From: Cohnella algarum
Lineage (GTDB): Bacteria > Bacillota > Bacilli > Paenibacillales > Paenibacillaceae
Length of the DNA: 64,000 nt
Direction of reading: 5' to 3'
Assembly: GCF_016937515.1 (NCBI RefSeq)
Contig: NZ_JAFHKM010000002.1
Location: 2,413,001-2,477,000 of the forward strand
Below are positions 46,676 to 55,927 of the stretch, in pieces. The translations under genes were made by a program, and so were the position numbers. Under the pieces are notes generated by a model. That model did not search any database and was not told the origin of the DNA. It saw only the letters and a program-made list of their open reading frames with translations. Every line of letters begins with the position of its first letter. Positions within the stretch are counted from its first letter, which is position 1.

Positions 46676-47494
46676 ATGGATGTTCGATTGCTGCCCAAGC
46701 TGCTGCTGTGGGCGATGCTGATCGTTTCCAGTCTGGGCGCGGTTTCCACGGTCTTGAGAACGGAAACCGACCCGACGCCGGCCATCCTCAAGAAGACAAC
46801 GGAGCAGCAGATGGCGGTCCATACGGCGCTCAGCTTTGCCCGCGAATGGATGCGCTGGGACGGCGAGGAACTGCCGGAAGCTCGAATGCACCGGCTCAAG
46901 CCGTACGTCAATCCGGATGACCTCGTGCGCATCGCAGCTCTCCAGCCGGAACAAAAAACGAAACGGCAGGAGGTAATCGCGGCGGAGTTCGTGTCCTCGT
47001 CCTCCAGCGGGGGACCGCGCTATGCGGTTCGCGTCCGGGTGATCGCGGCGAATCCCGAACGGGTCGTGTGGGAAGTCGATGTGCCCGTGTTGGTGCAGAC
47101 GGGTAAGGGCGCTGCAGTGACTGCGCCGCCGCTCATCCGTTCGCCGCAGGAGCCGCCCGCCGTTCCGGAAACGGGAAGCGGAGAACCGGAAGCGTCCGCG
47201 GATGTAAAGCAGCGAATGCGTCCGGCGATCGAAAGCTTTCTGAAGGCGATGTGCGAAGGCAAGGACGCGGATAGCTTGTTCAACTACGTCACGACCGGGT
47301 CAAATTTGAAACCGCTCGAAGGCCGAATTCGCTTCCTCGCGCTGGAGCGATTGGAGGCTGTCGGAGTTGGACCTTACAAGGTCACGGTTACGTTTTCTGT
47401 GCAGGATGCAGCGACGGGTTTTCGTGTGACGCAGGTGTGTAAGCTGGCGGTGACGGAGGAGAATCAGAAGTTTTTTGTAGGGAGCGTAGAGTAA
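46676..47494 (+). CDS. tcpC: TcpC-like conjugal transfer protein (VirB8-type)
   Basis: A 272-residue membrane protein: one N-terminal helix (6-25) and two NTF2-like domains, about 45-145 and 175-272. The organisation and position match the TcpC/conjugative transposon family, which is structurally related to VirB8 and anchors the Gram-positive transfer channel. AGGAGGTGAG precedes ATG 46676 by a few bases. Stop-to-start spacing to the preceding gene is minimal. Confidence 0.8.
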   Translation: MDVRLLPKLLLWAMLIVSSLGAVSTVLRTETDPTPAILKKTTEQQMAVHTALSFAREWMRWDGEELPEARMHRLKPYVNPDDLVRIAALQPEQKTKRQEVIAAEFVSSSSSGGPRYAVRVRVIAANPERVVWEVDVPVLVQTGKGAAVTAPPLIRSPQEPPAVPETGSGEPEASADVKQRMRPAIESFLKAMCEGKDADSLFNYVTTGSNLKPLEGRIRFLALERLEAVGVGPYKVTVTFSVQDAATGFRVTQVCKLAVTEENQKFFVGSVE

Positions 47495-47528
47495 ACGGCT
47501 CATCTAGTTCATTGAGGGGGTGGGAAAT

Positions 47529-47786
47529 GTGGAAGGGGATTTTGTCAATACCGGTCTTCTTGTCATCAAACGGCTGCTGCAAGCCATTTTCCTCACGATT
47601 GCGATTTACCGGGGGGTGAAAATGTATGCCAACGGCGAAACGAACCGGCTCTGGTCGCATATTTTGCTGTCGGTCATTCTGGGCATTTTCGTTTTTGCTC
47701 CCGGCATTGCCAAGTACCTGGCGCTCTATGTGCTGAAGACGCTCGGCATTTCCGTGGATGGCTTGACGGACACGACCGGAGGATGA
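47529..47786 (+). CDS. Small two-helix membrane protein (VirB2/TcpD-like position)
   Basis: An 85-residue protein with two helices (about 8-27 and 45-72). Its place between TcpC and TcpE suggests the small membrane subunit of the transfer apparatus. GAGGGGG lies ten bases before GTG 47529; an upstream GTG at 47520 is too close to it. There is no sequence motif strong enough to name a family. Confidence 0.6.
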   Translation: MEGDFVNTGLLVIKRLLQAIFLTIAIYRGVKMYANGETNRLWSHILLSVILGIFVFAPGIAKYLALYVLKTLGISVDGLTDTTGG

Positions 47787-47792
47787 AGCCGG

Positions 47793-48497
47793 ATGGACGA
47801 GGATAAAACGGAATCGTATCGCGCGTTGTACCGCGTTCGCCCGCTCATTTATCATATTGGCGACATTCGCTTGTGGATGCCGATCCGGCAGGACGCCGTC
47901 GTGCTCTGGTTGGTGTATATCGGCGTGTTTTTCATCTTTTGCTACGTCTTTCCGGTGCTGGCATGGCTTCTTCCCATCGATCGTACGATCACGATGGTTG
48001 TCGGGCCGATTGCCGCCGCATACTACACGGTCAAACTGGATCCGGCAGGGAAAACGGTGCCGCGCTACGTGCGGGACATCCTGCATTTTCTGGTGCGGCC
48101 GAAATGGTTTGTCCGCTGGCAGGCGATCCGCCAACCCGAAGGGAAACATCGGATCCGGTTTGCCGGCCGGTGCCGGCCGTATGAACGGATCTCGTTGCCA
48201 AAAGGCGGCGAGGCATGGAGCGGCAGCGGCAGACAGCTGCACGGGACGGTCGAGGGATTGCAGGCGCTTTGCCTTCCCGCAAACGTGCGCATCCGCTGGC
48301 GCGGGCGAAGCGGAAAACTTGATATCACGCAACTGAAGCGGCGGTCCAAACGTGCGGTTGTTCCGCCGGTTGTGCTGGAGGGAAATGCGCGGCGCTCGAT
48401 GTCATGGATAACATCCGTTCCGGTGCAAGTCGAAAGAGAGAATATAGATGGGCATTTGGAGATATGGAAGGTTCGAAAACGGAGCGGCATTCATTGA
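47793..48497 (+). CDS. tcpE: TcpE-like conjugal transfer membrane protein
   Basis: A 234-residue protein. The first part matches TcpE: YRVRPLIYHIGDIRLWMPI, then two helices (about 35-75), and KLDPAGKTVPRYVRDILHFLVRPKW. TcpE is needed for conjugative transfer in Gram-positive plasmids and associates with the channel. The C-terminal part (about 115-234) is longer than in many relatives and rich in basic residues. GGAGGATG precedes the ATG. Confidence 0.8.
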   Translation: MDEDKTESYRALYRVRPLIYHIGDIRLWMPIRQDAVVLWLVYIGVFFIFCYVFPVLAWLLPIDRTITMVVGPIAAAYYTVKLDPAGKTVPRYVRDILHFLVRPKWFVRWQAIRQPEGKHRIRFAGRCRPYERISLPKGGEAWSGSGRQLHGTVEGLQALCLPANVRIRWRGRSGKLDITQLKRRSKRAVVPPVVLEGNARRSMSWITSVPVQVERENIDGHLEIWKVRKRSGIH

Positions 48498-48555
48498 TAT
48501 GCCGCCATATCCGGGTCAGATGAAAGTCGTTTTTGAAGGGGGTGAGACGCATTGA
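48448..48555 (+). CDS. Hypothetical 35-residue peptide
   Basis: An ATG frame, MGIWRYGRFENGAAFIDMPP and onward, overlaps the tcpE end and ends TGA over the TTG start of the VirB4 gene. This coupling suggests it may be translated, but the RBS is weak and no family is known. Confidence 0.3.
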   Translation: MGIWRYGRFENGAAFIDMPPYPGQMKVVFEGGETH

Positions 48556-51047
48556 AGTTTCCGGTTTTGTATTGGGAACAAAACCTCCTGTTTGACACGA
48601 TGCTGAAACCGTGGGCGGTGTACCGCATACCGCTTAAAGCCTATGCGTACCAGTCTCCGGAGAAAAAGCGCGGCGCCGTGAGCCAGATGCAGCAGTTTTT
48701 GCACAGCTACCATGGCAGCGGCCAATTGTTATCCGTCACCCGGATGATGAACGCTGGCGTGTGGCAACAGCGGCGAATGGGGCAGGGCGCGGAATACGAG
48801 CGGTATGTGAAAGCGGTCATGCAGCGGTTTGCCGAGCGGCGGCCGTGGCAGCGATCGCTTTATTTGATTTTGCAGCTTTCCGCCGTGCACAAGCAGATTC
48901 CGGAAGTCGATTTGTCGGGCCTGCGCAAGACGGGAGAAACGCTGCGCCAATGGGCCGGCGCGTTCGGCCGCAACATCCAGGAACAGTTCTGGTACCGCCA
49001 GCGCGGGGAATTGGAGATGGAACGCCTTAACATCGCGAAGTCCGCCGAAAGCCTGCAGTTCAATCAGGTAAACCATCATCTGAGCGGCGAGCGGTGCGGA
49101 CCGCAGGAAATCGAGTGGCTGATCAGGCGCGGTTTCTTTCGTGGATTGGCCGTGGAGCCGGAGTTGACGCTGACGCCGGAGACAATGCGCGAGTTGCGGG
49201 TGAAAGGCGAGAAGGTGCTGCTACGACCGAAGAAATCGCTGCCGGTACTGCTTGCCGCAGATCTTGTCGGCGAAGAAAAGATGAAGACGTGGATCGTTCA
49301 TCATGACGATTTGGAGGAGGACAGCCTGAAAAGCTTTCAGGCGTTTTTCTCGGTCGTCGATGTGCCTGAGGAAATTTCGACCATCGGGGACGAGTGGCTG
49401 TACGCGCTCGAAGATCTTCCGTTTCCCGCCGAAGTCAGCATCCATTTTCAGGTGCAGACCCCGCATGAGGCGGCGGGAGGGTTGCAGAAGAGCCGCAAAG
49501 TGCTGAAGGATCAAAGGCGCGAATACAAGGAGGCGTCCGAGGAAACGCCAATCACGCTGGAATGGGCCGGCAAACGCGGACGGGTGCTGGAGAACAAGCT
49601 GCAAAAAGGGATGCGGCTTGTGTGGGCGTCGACGTGGCTCAACGTCTCCGCTTCTTCCCGCAAGGAACTGGAGGAACGCGCGGCGCAGCTCCTGCAATTG
49701 TATGCCACCAAGCAAATTCGCGCCGTTCGGTCCCCGGCGGATCAGGCGCTGGCGTTCTGGCTCTTTTTGCCGGGTTCCCCGTTGGACAAGCAAAACCGGA
49801 TCCCGATGGATCCGAAGTTTCTGGCTGCGGGGATGCTGCACGGTTCAAGGGAGATCGGCGATCCGGACGGGGATTACATCGGGCGAACGCTGCACCGCAT
49901 TCCGGTGCTGCTCGATTTGAAGCGGCCGATGTCCAAGGAACTGAACCGTTCCGGGGCGATCGTCATCGTCGGTACGCTGGGCTCGGGGAAGTCGGTGCTG
50001 AAGAAGACGCTGTTCTACCACGGGTACAACCAGGGCGGCATCGTGTTTTCGATCGATCCCAAGGATGAGGACAGCTGCTTTGCGCTCATCCCGGACATTC
50101 GTCAAAACATGGTGCGTCTGAACTTTTCGGCGGATTCGGCGACGAAGTTCAATCCGTTCCGAATGTCCAAAAGCGAGGACCGCGCGCACGGCATCGTGCT
50201 GGATTTCCTCAGCTTGCTGCTCGAGGGAACCCGCAATGACGAGCGGGCCGACGCCATCATGGAAGCCGTCGAGCGGACGTTCGAGCAAAGGCAGCGCGAT
50301 CTGTACATGTTTATGCAGGAACTGGAGCGGGTTTCGTCGGATTCGCCGGTGGAAGCGATCCGCGTTGAAGCCCGCCGCTGCATGAACCGGCTGCAGTCGT
50401 ACTCACGGAGCCCGTTCGGAAAGTTTATTTTCGCCCGCGACGGGGAAGAAAACGCGAACTTGAGCGGCGCGCGGTTTATCGTCATTACGCTTGCCGGATT
50501 GCCACTTCCCAAGAAGCGAAGCGAACGGATTCAGACGGCGCTGACGCCGAACGAGCGGTTCGGCCTTGGCATCATGTATCTGGTTGCCGCACTCGGGCGG
50601 GAGTACATGTTTTACAGTCCGCACGACCAGCTCAAAATTTTCGGCATCGATGAAAGCTGGATGCTGAAGGCTTTTCCTGAGGGCGCGCTGCTCATCGATG
50701 AAATTATCCGGATGGGCCGTTCCTTTCAGGTCGTGCCGCTGCTGGCGACACAAAATCCGGGGGATGTGGCTGACGAGGAGACGAGGAACAATCTCGGCTC
50801 CATTTTTTGTTTCCGGACCGAAGACCCTCGGGCGATTGCGGACAACCTGACGCTGCTCGGACTCGACCCCGATGATGAGGACATGATCCAAGCGTTCCGC
50901 GAACTGAAAGCCGGGGATTGCTACATGAAAGACATTACCGGGCGGATCGGGCGGGTGCATATCGAGCCGACGCCGGACGATCTGCTTTCCGTGTTCAATA
51001 CGACGCCGGATCGTCTATCGGCGGAAAGGAGGGAAAACAACCGTTGA
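48552..51047 (+). CDS. VirB4/TcpF-like conjugation ATPase
   Basis: An 831-residue ATPase. The N-terminal 450 residues have the VirB4 pattern without nucleotide motifs; the C-terminal part has Walker A GTLGSGKSVLKK (about 474-485), Walker B IFGIDESWML (about 696-705) and the conserved LATQNPGD. VirB4 proteins power assembly and transport in type IV secretion. The start is TTG with GGGGGTGAG upstream. It overlaps the next gene's TTG start at 51044 (TTGA). Confidence 0.88.
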   Translation: MKFPVLYWEQNLLFDTMLKPWAVYRIPLKAYAYQSPEKKRGAVSQMQQFLHSYHGSGQLLSVTRMMNAGVWQQRRMGQGAEYERYVKAVMQRFAERRPWQRSLYLILQLSAVHKQIPEVDLSGLRKTGETLRQWAGAFGRNIQEQFWYRQRGELEMERLNIAKSAESLQFNQVNHHLSGERCGPQEIEWLIRRGFFRGLAVEPELTLTPETMRELRVKGEKVLLRPKKSLPVLLAADLVGEEKMKTWIVHHDDLEEDSLKSFQAFFSVVDVPEEISTIGDEWLYALEDLPFPAEVSIHFQVQTPHEAAGGLQKSRKVLKDQRREYKEASEETPITLEWAGKRGRVLENKLQKGMRLVWASTWLNVSASSRKELEERAAQLLQLYATKQIRAVRSPADQALAFWLFLPGSPLDKQNRIPMDPKFLAAGMLHGSREIGDPDGDYIGRTLHRIPVLLDLKRPMSKELNRSGAIVIVGTLGSGKSVLKKTLFYHGYNQGGIVFSIDPKDEDSCFALIPDIRQNMVRLNFSADSATKFNPFRMSKSEDRAHGIVLDFLSLLLEGTRNDERADAIMEAVERTFEQRQRDLYMFMQELERVSSDSPVEAIRVEARRCMNRLQSYSRSPFGKFIFARDGEENANLSGARFIVITLAGLPLPKKRSERIQTALTPNERFGLGIMYLVAALGREYMFYSPHDQLKIFGIDESWMLKAFPEGALLIDEIIRMGRSFQVVPLLATQNPGDVADEETRNNLGSIFCFRTEDPRAIADNLTLLGLDPDDEDMIQAFRELKAGDCYMKDITGRIGRVHIEPTPDDLLSVFNTTPDRLSAERRENNR

Positions 51048-52582
51048 GACGACGATGCCGCTACGAGCTATTGCCAATGGTGGTTATCGTATGCTTCATC
51101 GCATTGTCAAATCCGGCTGCCGTATTTGCGGAAGCGCCCAAAGATATGCTGGACCAGCTGCTGCCGGGCGAAAGCGAAATGGGCATCGAGCCCGGCGACC
51201 GGACGCTCGATTACCGCCAGTATCCGACGGATCACTACACCTGGGATTTGGGTTACGACCTTGTGGAGTGGTCCGGATGGAAGCCGAAGCTGAACAACCC
51301 TTTTCCGATCATTCTGAACTGGGTCGCCAACGTCGTGTTTATGTTCAGCGCGTTCATCACCCGCCTTTGCATTTTTCTGATGCAGCTCGGCTTTCACACC
51401 GATCTGGTCAACGAACAATTGTCGCTCATCCTCCCCATTATGGACGGGTTTAGGACGAGCATCTTCACCAAGTTTTTGCCTTGGGCGCTGGTGCTGCTCG
51501 CCGCTTGGATGGTCAAAGTCGGGTACTGGAACAACCAGACGACGCGGCTGATGTCCGGCGTGATCGGCTCGATTGTCGTGCTCGTCGGCAGCTACTGGTT
51601 TTTCGCGCATTCGGGGCAGAGCATCCGCGCGGTGTCGCAGACGATGGACAAGCTGACGCAAATTACGATGGGCTCCCTGGCCGCGCCGTACCAGCGCGTG
51701 ACGGGCGAACAATTAGGGGAGGGACTGGCGGATGCGGCGGATCAGCAGCTCATGGCGACGTCCAACCGGCTGTGGAAGCTGTTTGTCGACCGGCCGTGGC
51801 TGATCGGCCAGTTCAACCGTCAGGACGCAGGCGCGGTGCGCATGACGGCGGAGGAAGTCGAAGCGATTCTGGACCGGGCGGAGGACGAGGAGATCACCAT
51901 CGGCGTTAAGGTCGGGGATGCGTGGTCGCACTGGATGCGGCAGTACGCTCCCGGCATGACGCAGCGGGATATTTTGCGCAAGGTGCTGGGCGATGCGAAA
52001 ATCGGCCACGGCGATCATGCGGACGTCCCGTACTTGTTTGCCGGCGGTTCGGCGGGCATTCGCTGTCTGGTGGCGCTGCTGTCGCTGATTGCCACGTTGA
52101 CGCTGTTGCTCTATGTCGGGACGATATCGCTCATTTTGATTCTGGCGCAGGAGATGGCGCTGGCTATCATTATCCTCGCGCCGATCGTACTGTTGCTCGG
52201 GCTGTTTCCGGAACGCGGCTTTGTATTTGTGCGACGCTGGGTCGGCTGGCTGATCGGCGTGCTCGGCACGAAGGTCATCTATGGCTTTTACCTGGGCTTT
52301 ACGCTGCTCGTCGCCGACATCGTGGCGCGCGGCTCAGGCATCCTGATGCTGCAGCAAATTTTTGTGGCGCTGCTGTTCTTCTGCGCGTTTTTGTTCCGCA
52401 AAAAGATTTTGAAGCAGCTGCTCGGCATCTTTCAAGCGCCGACGCCGCATGAGATGTATGAAGCATCGAAGCAAGAGGTTGTGTATCACGTGGGCGAAGC
52501 GAAGCAGTCGTGGCACAACGCGAAGGAGCGATCGAAGAAAGCGAAAGATGCCGCGAAGAAGATCATTTCCAAGTTGAAGTAA
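51044..52582 (+). CDS. VirB6/TcpH-like channel membrane protein
   Basis: A 512-residue protein with a signal peptide (ending near AVFA, residue 28), then about eight transmembrane helices in two clusters (75-185 and 330-460) and a basic, coiled C-terminal tail (KERSKKAKDAAKKIISKLK). The layout fits the VirB6/TrbL/TcpH class that forms the inner channel. A TTG start overlaps the VirB4 stop; AAAGGAGGG precedes it. A large soluble loop (190-320) faces one side of the membrane. Confidence 0.78.
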   Translation: MRRRCRYELLPMVVIVCFIALSNPAAVFAEAPKDMLDQLLPGESEMGIEPGDRTLDYRQYPTDHYTWDLGYDLVEWSGWKPKLNNPFPIILNWVANVVFMFSAFITRLCIFLMQLGFHTDLVNEQLSLILPIMDGFRTSIFTKFLPWALVLLAAWMVKVGYWNNQTTRLMSGVIGSIVVLVGSYWFFAHSGQSIRAVSQTMDKLTQITMGSLAAPYQRVTGEQLGEGLADAADQQLMATSNRLWKLFVDRPWLIGQFNRQDAGAVRMTAEEVEAILDRAEDEEITIGVKVGDAWSHWMRQYAPGMTQRDILRKVLGDAKIGHGDHADVPYLFAGGSAGIRCLVALLSLIATLTLLLYVGTISLILILAQEMALAIIILAPIVLLLGLFPERGFVFVRRWVGWLIGVLGTKVIYGFYLGFTLLVADIVARGSGILMLQQIFVALLFFCAFLFRKKILKQLLGIFQAPTPHEMYEASKQEVVYHVGEAKQSWHNAKERSKKAKDAAKKIISKLK

Positions 52583-52601
52583 AAAAACGGGAGGAGAGGA
52601 T

Positions 52602-52841
52602 ATGGTTCGGGTTGCGGAGTGGCTGAAAAACGAATTTCTGGCGCAGACCGTTTTCTTTGTTGAAATCCGGGAGCGCGGTCTGTTTTTCCGGGGAAGGAGC
52701 CGGTTCAAGGATGTCGAGTTTCTCGTTTCCGCGTCACGGCATGTTTGGTTGAGAGAATCGGGTCGCCGGGAGTGGAGGCCGACAGGCGTTTACGTGCCAG
52801 CAGAAGTCATGCCCAATATGGCTAACCATACAGCAGGATAG
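52602..52841 (+). CDS. Hypothetical small protein
   Basis: A 79-residue protein with no recognised family. The first half, WLKNEFLAQTVFFVEIRERGLFFRG, could be a short beta-type domain. GGGAGGAGAGG precedes the ATG closely. Located in the transfer operon, 20 bases after the VirB6-like gene. Confidence 0.6.
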   Translation: MVRVAEWLKNEFLAQTVFFVEIRERGLFFRGRSRFKDVEFLVSASRHVWLRESGRREWRPTGVYVPAEVMPNMANHTAG

Positions 52842-52854
52842 GAAGGGTGGCAAT

Positions 52855-53031
52855 ATGTGTTCGATTTCATTTGATCCGAACAAGATGGAACGTCTTGTGC
52901 GAGGCGATGCTTTCCTCCAGTTTGTGGTCGACGATCTCGTTTCGAGTTCCCATTCGAAGGCGCTGGAAATCGTATTTAACGGCTATGTGCTGGAGGATTC
53001 GGTCATGGAAGACAAATACGAGAAAGCATAA
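52855..53031 (+). CDS. Hypothetical small protein
   Basis: A 58-residue acidic protein (MCSISFDPNKMERLVRGDAF at the start). Not recognised. GGAAGGGTGG precedes ATG. The ORF is too short for simple gene callers but is open and lies in the tight operon spacing. Confidence 0.55.
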   Translation: MCSISFDPNKMERLVRGDAFLQFVVDDLVSSSHSKALEIVFNGYVLEDSVMEDKYEKA

Positions 53032-53064
53032 TCAGGCGGCAAGCCTGCTGGTGAGGGGATGACG

Positions 53065-53226
53065 ATGGATGTTGTAAAGGATTGTGACGCGTTGGTGTCC
53101 GATCTGAGGCGGCGAATACAAAACGGCGACGAATCGTGCCGGCCGCTTCTGGCCAAAGCGGAGGCTGCGATGAAAGAGGTGCGGGAAAAGGAATCGCCGC
53201 AGGCAAGGGATCCTCATGGACGTTAG
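53065..53226 (+). CDS. Hypothetical small helical protein
   Basis: A 53-residue, charged, probably helical protein (VSDLRRRIQNGDESC, then AKAEAAMKEVREKE). GTGAGGGG lies a few bases before ATG 53065 and the in-frame ATG 53059. Its end overlaps the next gene's ATG (53216) by 11 bases, so it looks translationally linked to the hydrolase gene. Confidence 0.55.
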   Translation: MDVVKDCDALVSDLRRRIQNGDESCRPLLAKAEAAMKEVREKESPQARDPHGR

Positions 53227-54160
53227 CGGCCTGATCAAGAAAAAGGTGCTTTGGTGGGTGATCGGAAGCTTGGGGGCTGCCGGCATTGCGATCGCGCTCT
53301 TGGTGATGCTGCTGGTTTTTGCGCTGCTCGGCGTGCTGGTCAGTTCATCGGATTCCTCTTCCATGGAAGGGATTCCGGTGCCGGAAAATCAGACCTTCGA
53401 TATTCCCGCTCCGCTGCTGCCGATCTATATTCGGGCCGAAAACGAACAGGCCTCCTGGGCGCGTCTGGCGGCGATTCACAAGATTACGACCGATTTCGGA
53501 GCCGAACAAGCGAAACGAATCGATACGATCGGCGGTTTGGGCTTCCCACGGTTGTTGTGGGAAGCGTACAAGACGGACGGCGACGGAGACGGCAAGATCG
53601 ATCCGGACAATCCGTTTGACGCGATCTTTTCGCTAGCTAATTATTTGCGGTTGTCCACCCTTGATCCGGATGCGGCGCTGGAAGCATGGTTTTTAAACCC
53701 GAACGATGCGGTGCACGTTCGGGCAAAGGAAGCGGAGTACGCCGCCATGCTGATCATGCCGCGAAACTGGCTGTGGCCGGTCATTGGGTATATGACCATT
53801 TCCAGTCCGTACGGCATGCGGATCGACCCGGTGTCGGGCGAAACCGGCGTGTTCCATGACGGGATCGACATCCCCGCGCCGCACGGCACGCCGGTCGTTG
53901 CGGCCCAAAACGGGACGGTGATTCAGGTGGTCAGGAGCAACTCCGGGTATGGCAATCTCGTCCGTTTGCAGCATGGCGGAGGCATCCAGAGCTTTTACGC
54001 CCATTTGTCGGGCATTGGTGTCCGCCGAAGTCAGCAGGTGTTGCGCGGCGAGGTGATCGGCTGGGTAGGCAGCACGGGGAAATCGACCGGACCGCATCTT
54101 CATTTTGGCATGTCGCAAAATGGGCAATCGGTGGACCCGCAAAGCTATTGGAACGATTAA
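53216..54160 (+). CDS. Cell-wall hydrolase with lysozyme-like and M23 peptidase domains (TcpG/VirB1-type)
   Basis: A 314-residue protein anchored by one helix (14-45). A lysozyme-like region (about 65-170: WARLAAIHKITTDFG, GGLGFPRLLWEAYKTDGDGDG, ANYLRLSTLDP) is followed by an M23 peptidase (about 195-314) with zinc ligands in FHDGIDI and GPHLHFG. Such hydrolases open the peptidoglycan for the transfer channel. The DGDGDG stretch could bind calcium. GGCAAGGG precedes ATG 53216. Confidence 0.82.
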   Translation: MDVSGLIKKKVLWWVIGSLGAAGIAIALLVMLLVFALLGVLVSSSDSSSMEGIPVPENQTFDIPAPLLPIYIRAENEQASWARLAAIHKITTDFGAEQAKRIDTIGGLGFPRLLWEAYKTDGDGDGKIDPDNPFDAIFSLANYLRLSTLDPDAALEAWFLNPNDAVHVRAKEAEYAAMLIMPRNWLWPVIGYMTISSPYGMRIDPVSGETGVFHDGIDIPAPHGTPVVAAQNGTVIQVVRSNSGYGNLVRLQHGGGIQSFYAHLSGIGVRRSQQVLRGEVIGWVGSTGKSTGPHLHFGMSQNGQSVDPQSYWND

Positions 54161-54181
54161 ACCGAAGGAGAGTGAACGCAG

Positions 54182-54400
54182 ATGCTGGAGCAACTGCTCC
54201 GCTTTCGCGAATGCGAGCATCAGGGTGATTTGGACGCCTATGCCCGTGATGTGTCCCGCTGCGGCGGAATTATTATCGCACGGGAACTGGATGCAGCCGC
54301 TGAAAAGGTGTATTTGACCGTAACATTCTCAAGCATTTCGGATCGTGAAGCGTTCTGGGAGAAGTTTAAACAAACGGATTCGGCGCCCTTTTGCTCCTAA
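54182..54400 (+). CDS. Hypothetical small protein
   Basis: A 72-residue protein with no recognised family. It is mixed alpha/beta in appearance (GGIIIARELDAAAEKVYLTVTF). AAGGAGAG precedes ATG. It stands between the wall hydrolase gene and another unknown. Confidence 0.6.
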   Translation: MLEQLLRFRECEHQGDLDAYARDVSRCGGIIIARELDAAAEKVYLTVTFSSISDREAFWEKFKQTDSAPFCS

Positions 54401-54489
54401 GCAGCATCGGCAAACGAATCATTTCCGTGGCTCTCGAATACGAGGGCTATTTTTTGTGTCAAAAAACAACCAAAGGAGCTGTGCAGAGC

Positions 54490-54765
54490 ATGGGAAAACC
54501 AACTGAAAAAGTAATGACGCGAGGTGTGCAAAATTTGAATTTGCCGCCGATCGTCATGAATTTGTTCTTCCGGAAAGCGGAGTCGTTTTTGCCCAAGCAT
54601 GATTTTCTCGTTTTTGAACCTCAAGGAGACCGCGTTGTTGTCAGCGATGGAAACGGCAAGAAGCTTGACGAGCTGCAAATGAAGCTGCTGGAGAAAGTTT
54701 GGGTGAAGTCGGATGATTACGGCAACCATTGGGTCATTACGGCGTTGCTGCCTCGGGAGTATTGA
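54490..54765 (+). CDS. Hypothetical protein
   Basis: A 91-residue protein starting at ATG 54490 (AAAGGAG ten bases upstream; the frame is open further up to 54391). It contains PPIVMNLFFRKAESFLPKHDF and ends VITALLPREY. No family was recognised with confidence. Confidence 0.55.
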   Translation: MGKPTEKVMTRGVQNLNLPPIVMNLFFRKAESFLPKHDFLVFEPQGDRVVVSDGNGKKLDELQMKLLEKVWVKSDDYGNHWVITALLPREY

Positions 54766-54848
54766 AAAATACAAGTTCAGATAACGGCTGTCCCGTTTGT
54801 GGCGGAGCCGTTTTTTTGCGCCAATTTACGCACTCGGGAGGTGACTGA

Positions 54849-55616
54849 ATGCAGCTTTGGGGACCGTGCATCGATTTGTTTTGCGGCGCGGGCGGGTTAT
54901 CGTGCGGCTTTGCGCAAGCGGGTTTCAATATTCGTGTCGGCATCGATGTGGATGCGTCCGCGCTGCTTACGTTTGAGCGCAACCATCCGCAGGCGCTGGC
55001 CATCAAGGAAGACGTCACCCGTTTGACGGGAGAAAAAACGGTAACCGCGCATTTGTCGAAGGATGTCGATCTCGCCCATCCGGGGATGCTGCCGAACCAT
55101 GCCGGTCATCTTTTTCCCAATGTGCGGGAAGAGAGCCGCTATGATCAGACGAACCGCAGGGCGGGATGGGACGATCCTTCCTTTACGATTACCGCGCACA
55201 GCCGTTCGGCGGGGCTGCATCCGAATCACGGGCCGGTGCCGGCGGATCCGGCGCACATTCTGCATCTGGTTTCGCTGGCGGATGCGGACGGGGTTATCCC
55301 GCTGGAGGCGCTGGAAGCGGCCATGCCGACAAGGATCCGGGGGCTCAAAGGACGCCAAAAAGTCGGTTCGTGGCAAAAACCGAATCCGACCATTACGGCG
55401 AATGCCGGTTTTTATGCCGGGGCGCATTATCATCCGGAGCTGACCCGTCCCCGGCGTTTTACGGTGCGCGAGTGTGCCCGGATACAATCTTTCCCGGACA
55501 CATTCGTGTTTTACGGGAGCTTGAGCGCACAGTACCGCCAGGTCGGCAATGCCGTGCCGCCCAAGCTGGCCTATGCGCTGGCGCGGCAAATCGCCAGGGC
55601 TTTATCGCTTTTGTAA
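54849..55616 (+). CDS. C5 cytosine methyltransferase-like protein lacking the catalytic loop
   Basis: A 255-residue protein with C5-methylase motif I DLFCGAGGLSCGF (about 8-20), motif II region (VGIDVD), a TITAH/TITAN pair (repeated motif VIII type), motif IX RRFTVRECARIQSFPDTF and motif X QYRQVGNAVPPKLAYAL. Motif IV (PCQ with the catalytic Cys) and motif VI (ENV) are absent, and the protein is shorter than active enzymes. The frame is intact, so an in-frame deletion is likely. It may bind DNA or SAM without methylating. It lies next to a Dam-type methylase. Confidence 0.75.
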   Translation: MQLWGPCIDLFCGAGGLSCGFAQAGFNIRVGIDVDASALLTFERNHPQALAIKEDVTRLTGEKTVTAHLSKDVDLAHPGMLPNHAGHLFPNVREESRYDQTNRRAGWDDPSFTITAHSRSAGLHPNHGPVPADPAHILHLVSLADADGVIPLEALEAAMPTRIRGLKGRQKVGSWQKPNPTITANAGFYAGAHYHPELTRPRRFTVRECARIQSFPDTFVFYGSLSAQYRQVGNAVPPKLAYALARQIARALSLL

Positions 55617-55663
55617 AGATTTGCTTTCGAACGAATCTGCAATCCATGAAGAGGTGGGTGAAT

Positions 55664-55927
55664 GTGCGGCAGCTGCAATTGTACGTCAAAGAGATCCGGG
55701 GGGCGTTTCAGGTAATTGGCGTTGAGCCGGGGAAGGACGTGTACGCTTTAGGCAGCCGGGAGAACGCGCGGGAAGCGGTGCGCCATGCGTTGGGATACGC
55801 CCGCTTGCTCGGCGTGCCCGAGGATGAGGTTTACTATTGCGGGCTTTCGATACCGCAGCTTGCGGCGCTCGGAGCCGGATCCATAGAGGTCGACACAAAA
55901 AAAGAAGGAGAGGATCGCCATTGCTGA
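55664..55927 (+). CDS. Hypothetical protein
   Basis: An 87-residue protein with no recognised family. It has an alpha/beta look (GRPGKDVYALGSRENAREAV-like helix, then VYYCGLSIPQLAAL). GTG 55664 follows AAGAGGTGG; ATG 55646 is an alternative. It overlaps the Dam-type methylase start by seven bases. Confidence 0.55.
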   Translation: MRQLQLYVKEIRGAFQVIGVEPGKDVYALGSRENAREAVRHALGYARLLGVPEDEVYYCGLSIPQLAALGAGSIEVDTKKEGEDRHC

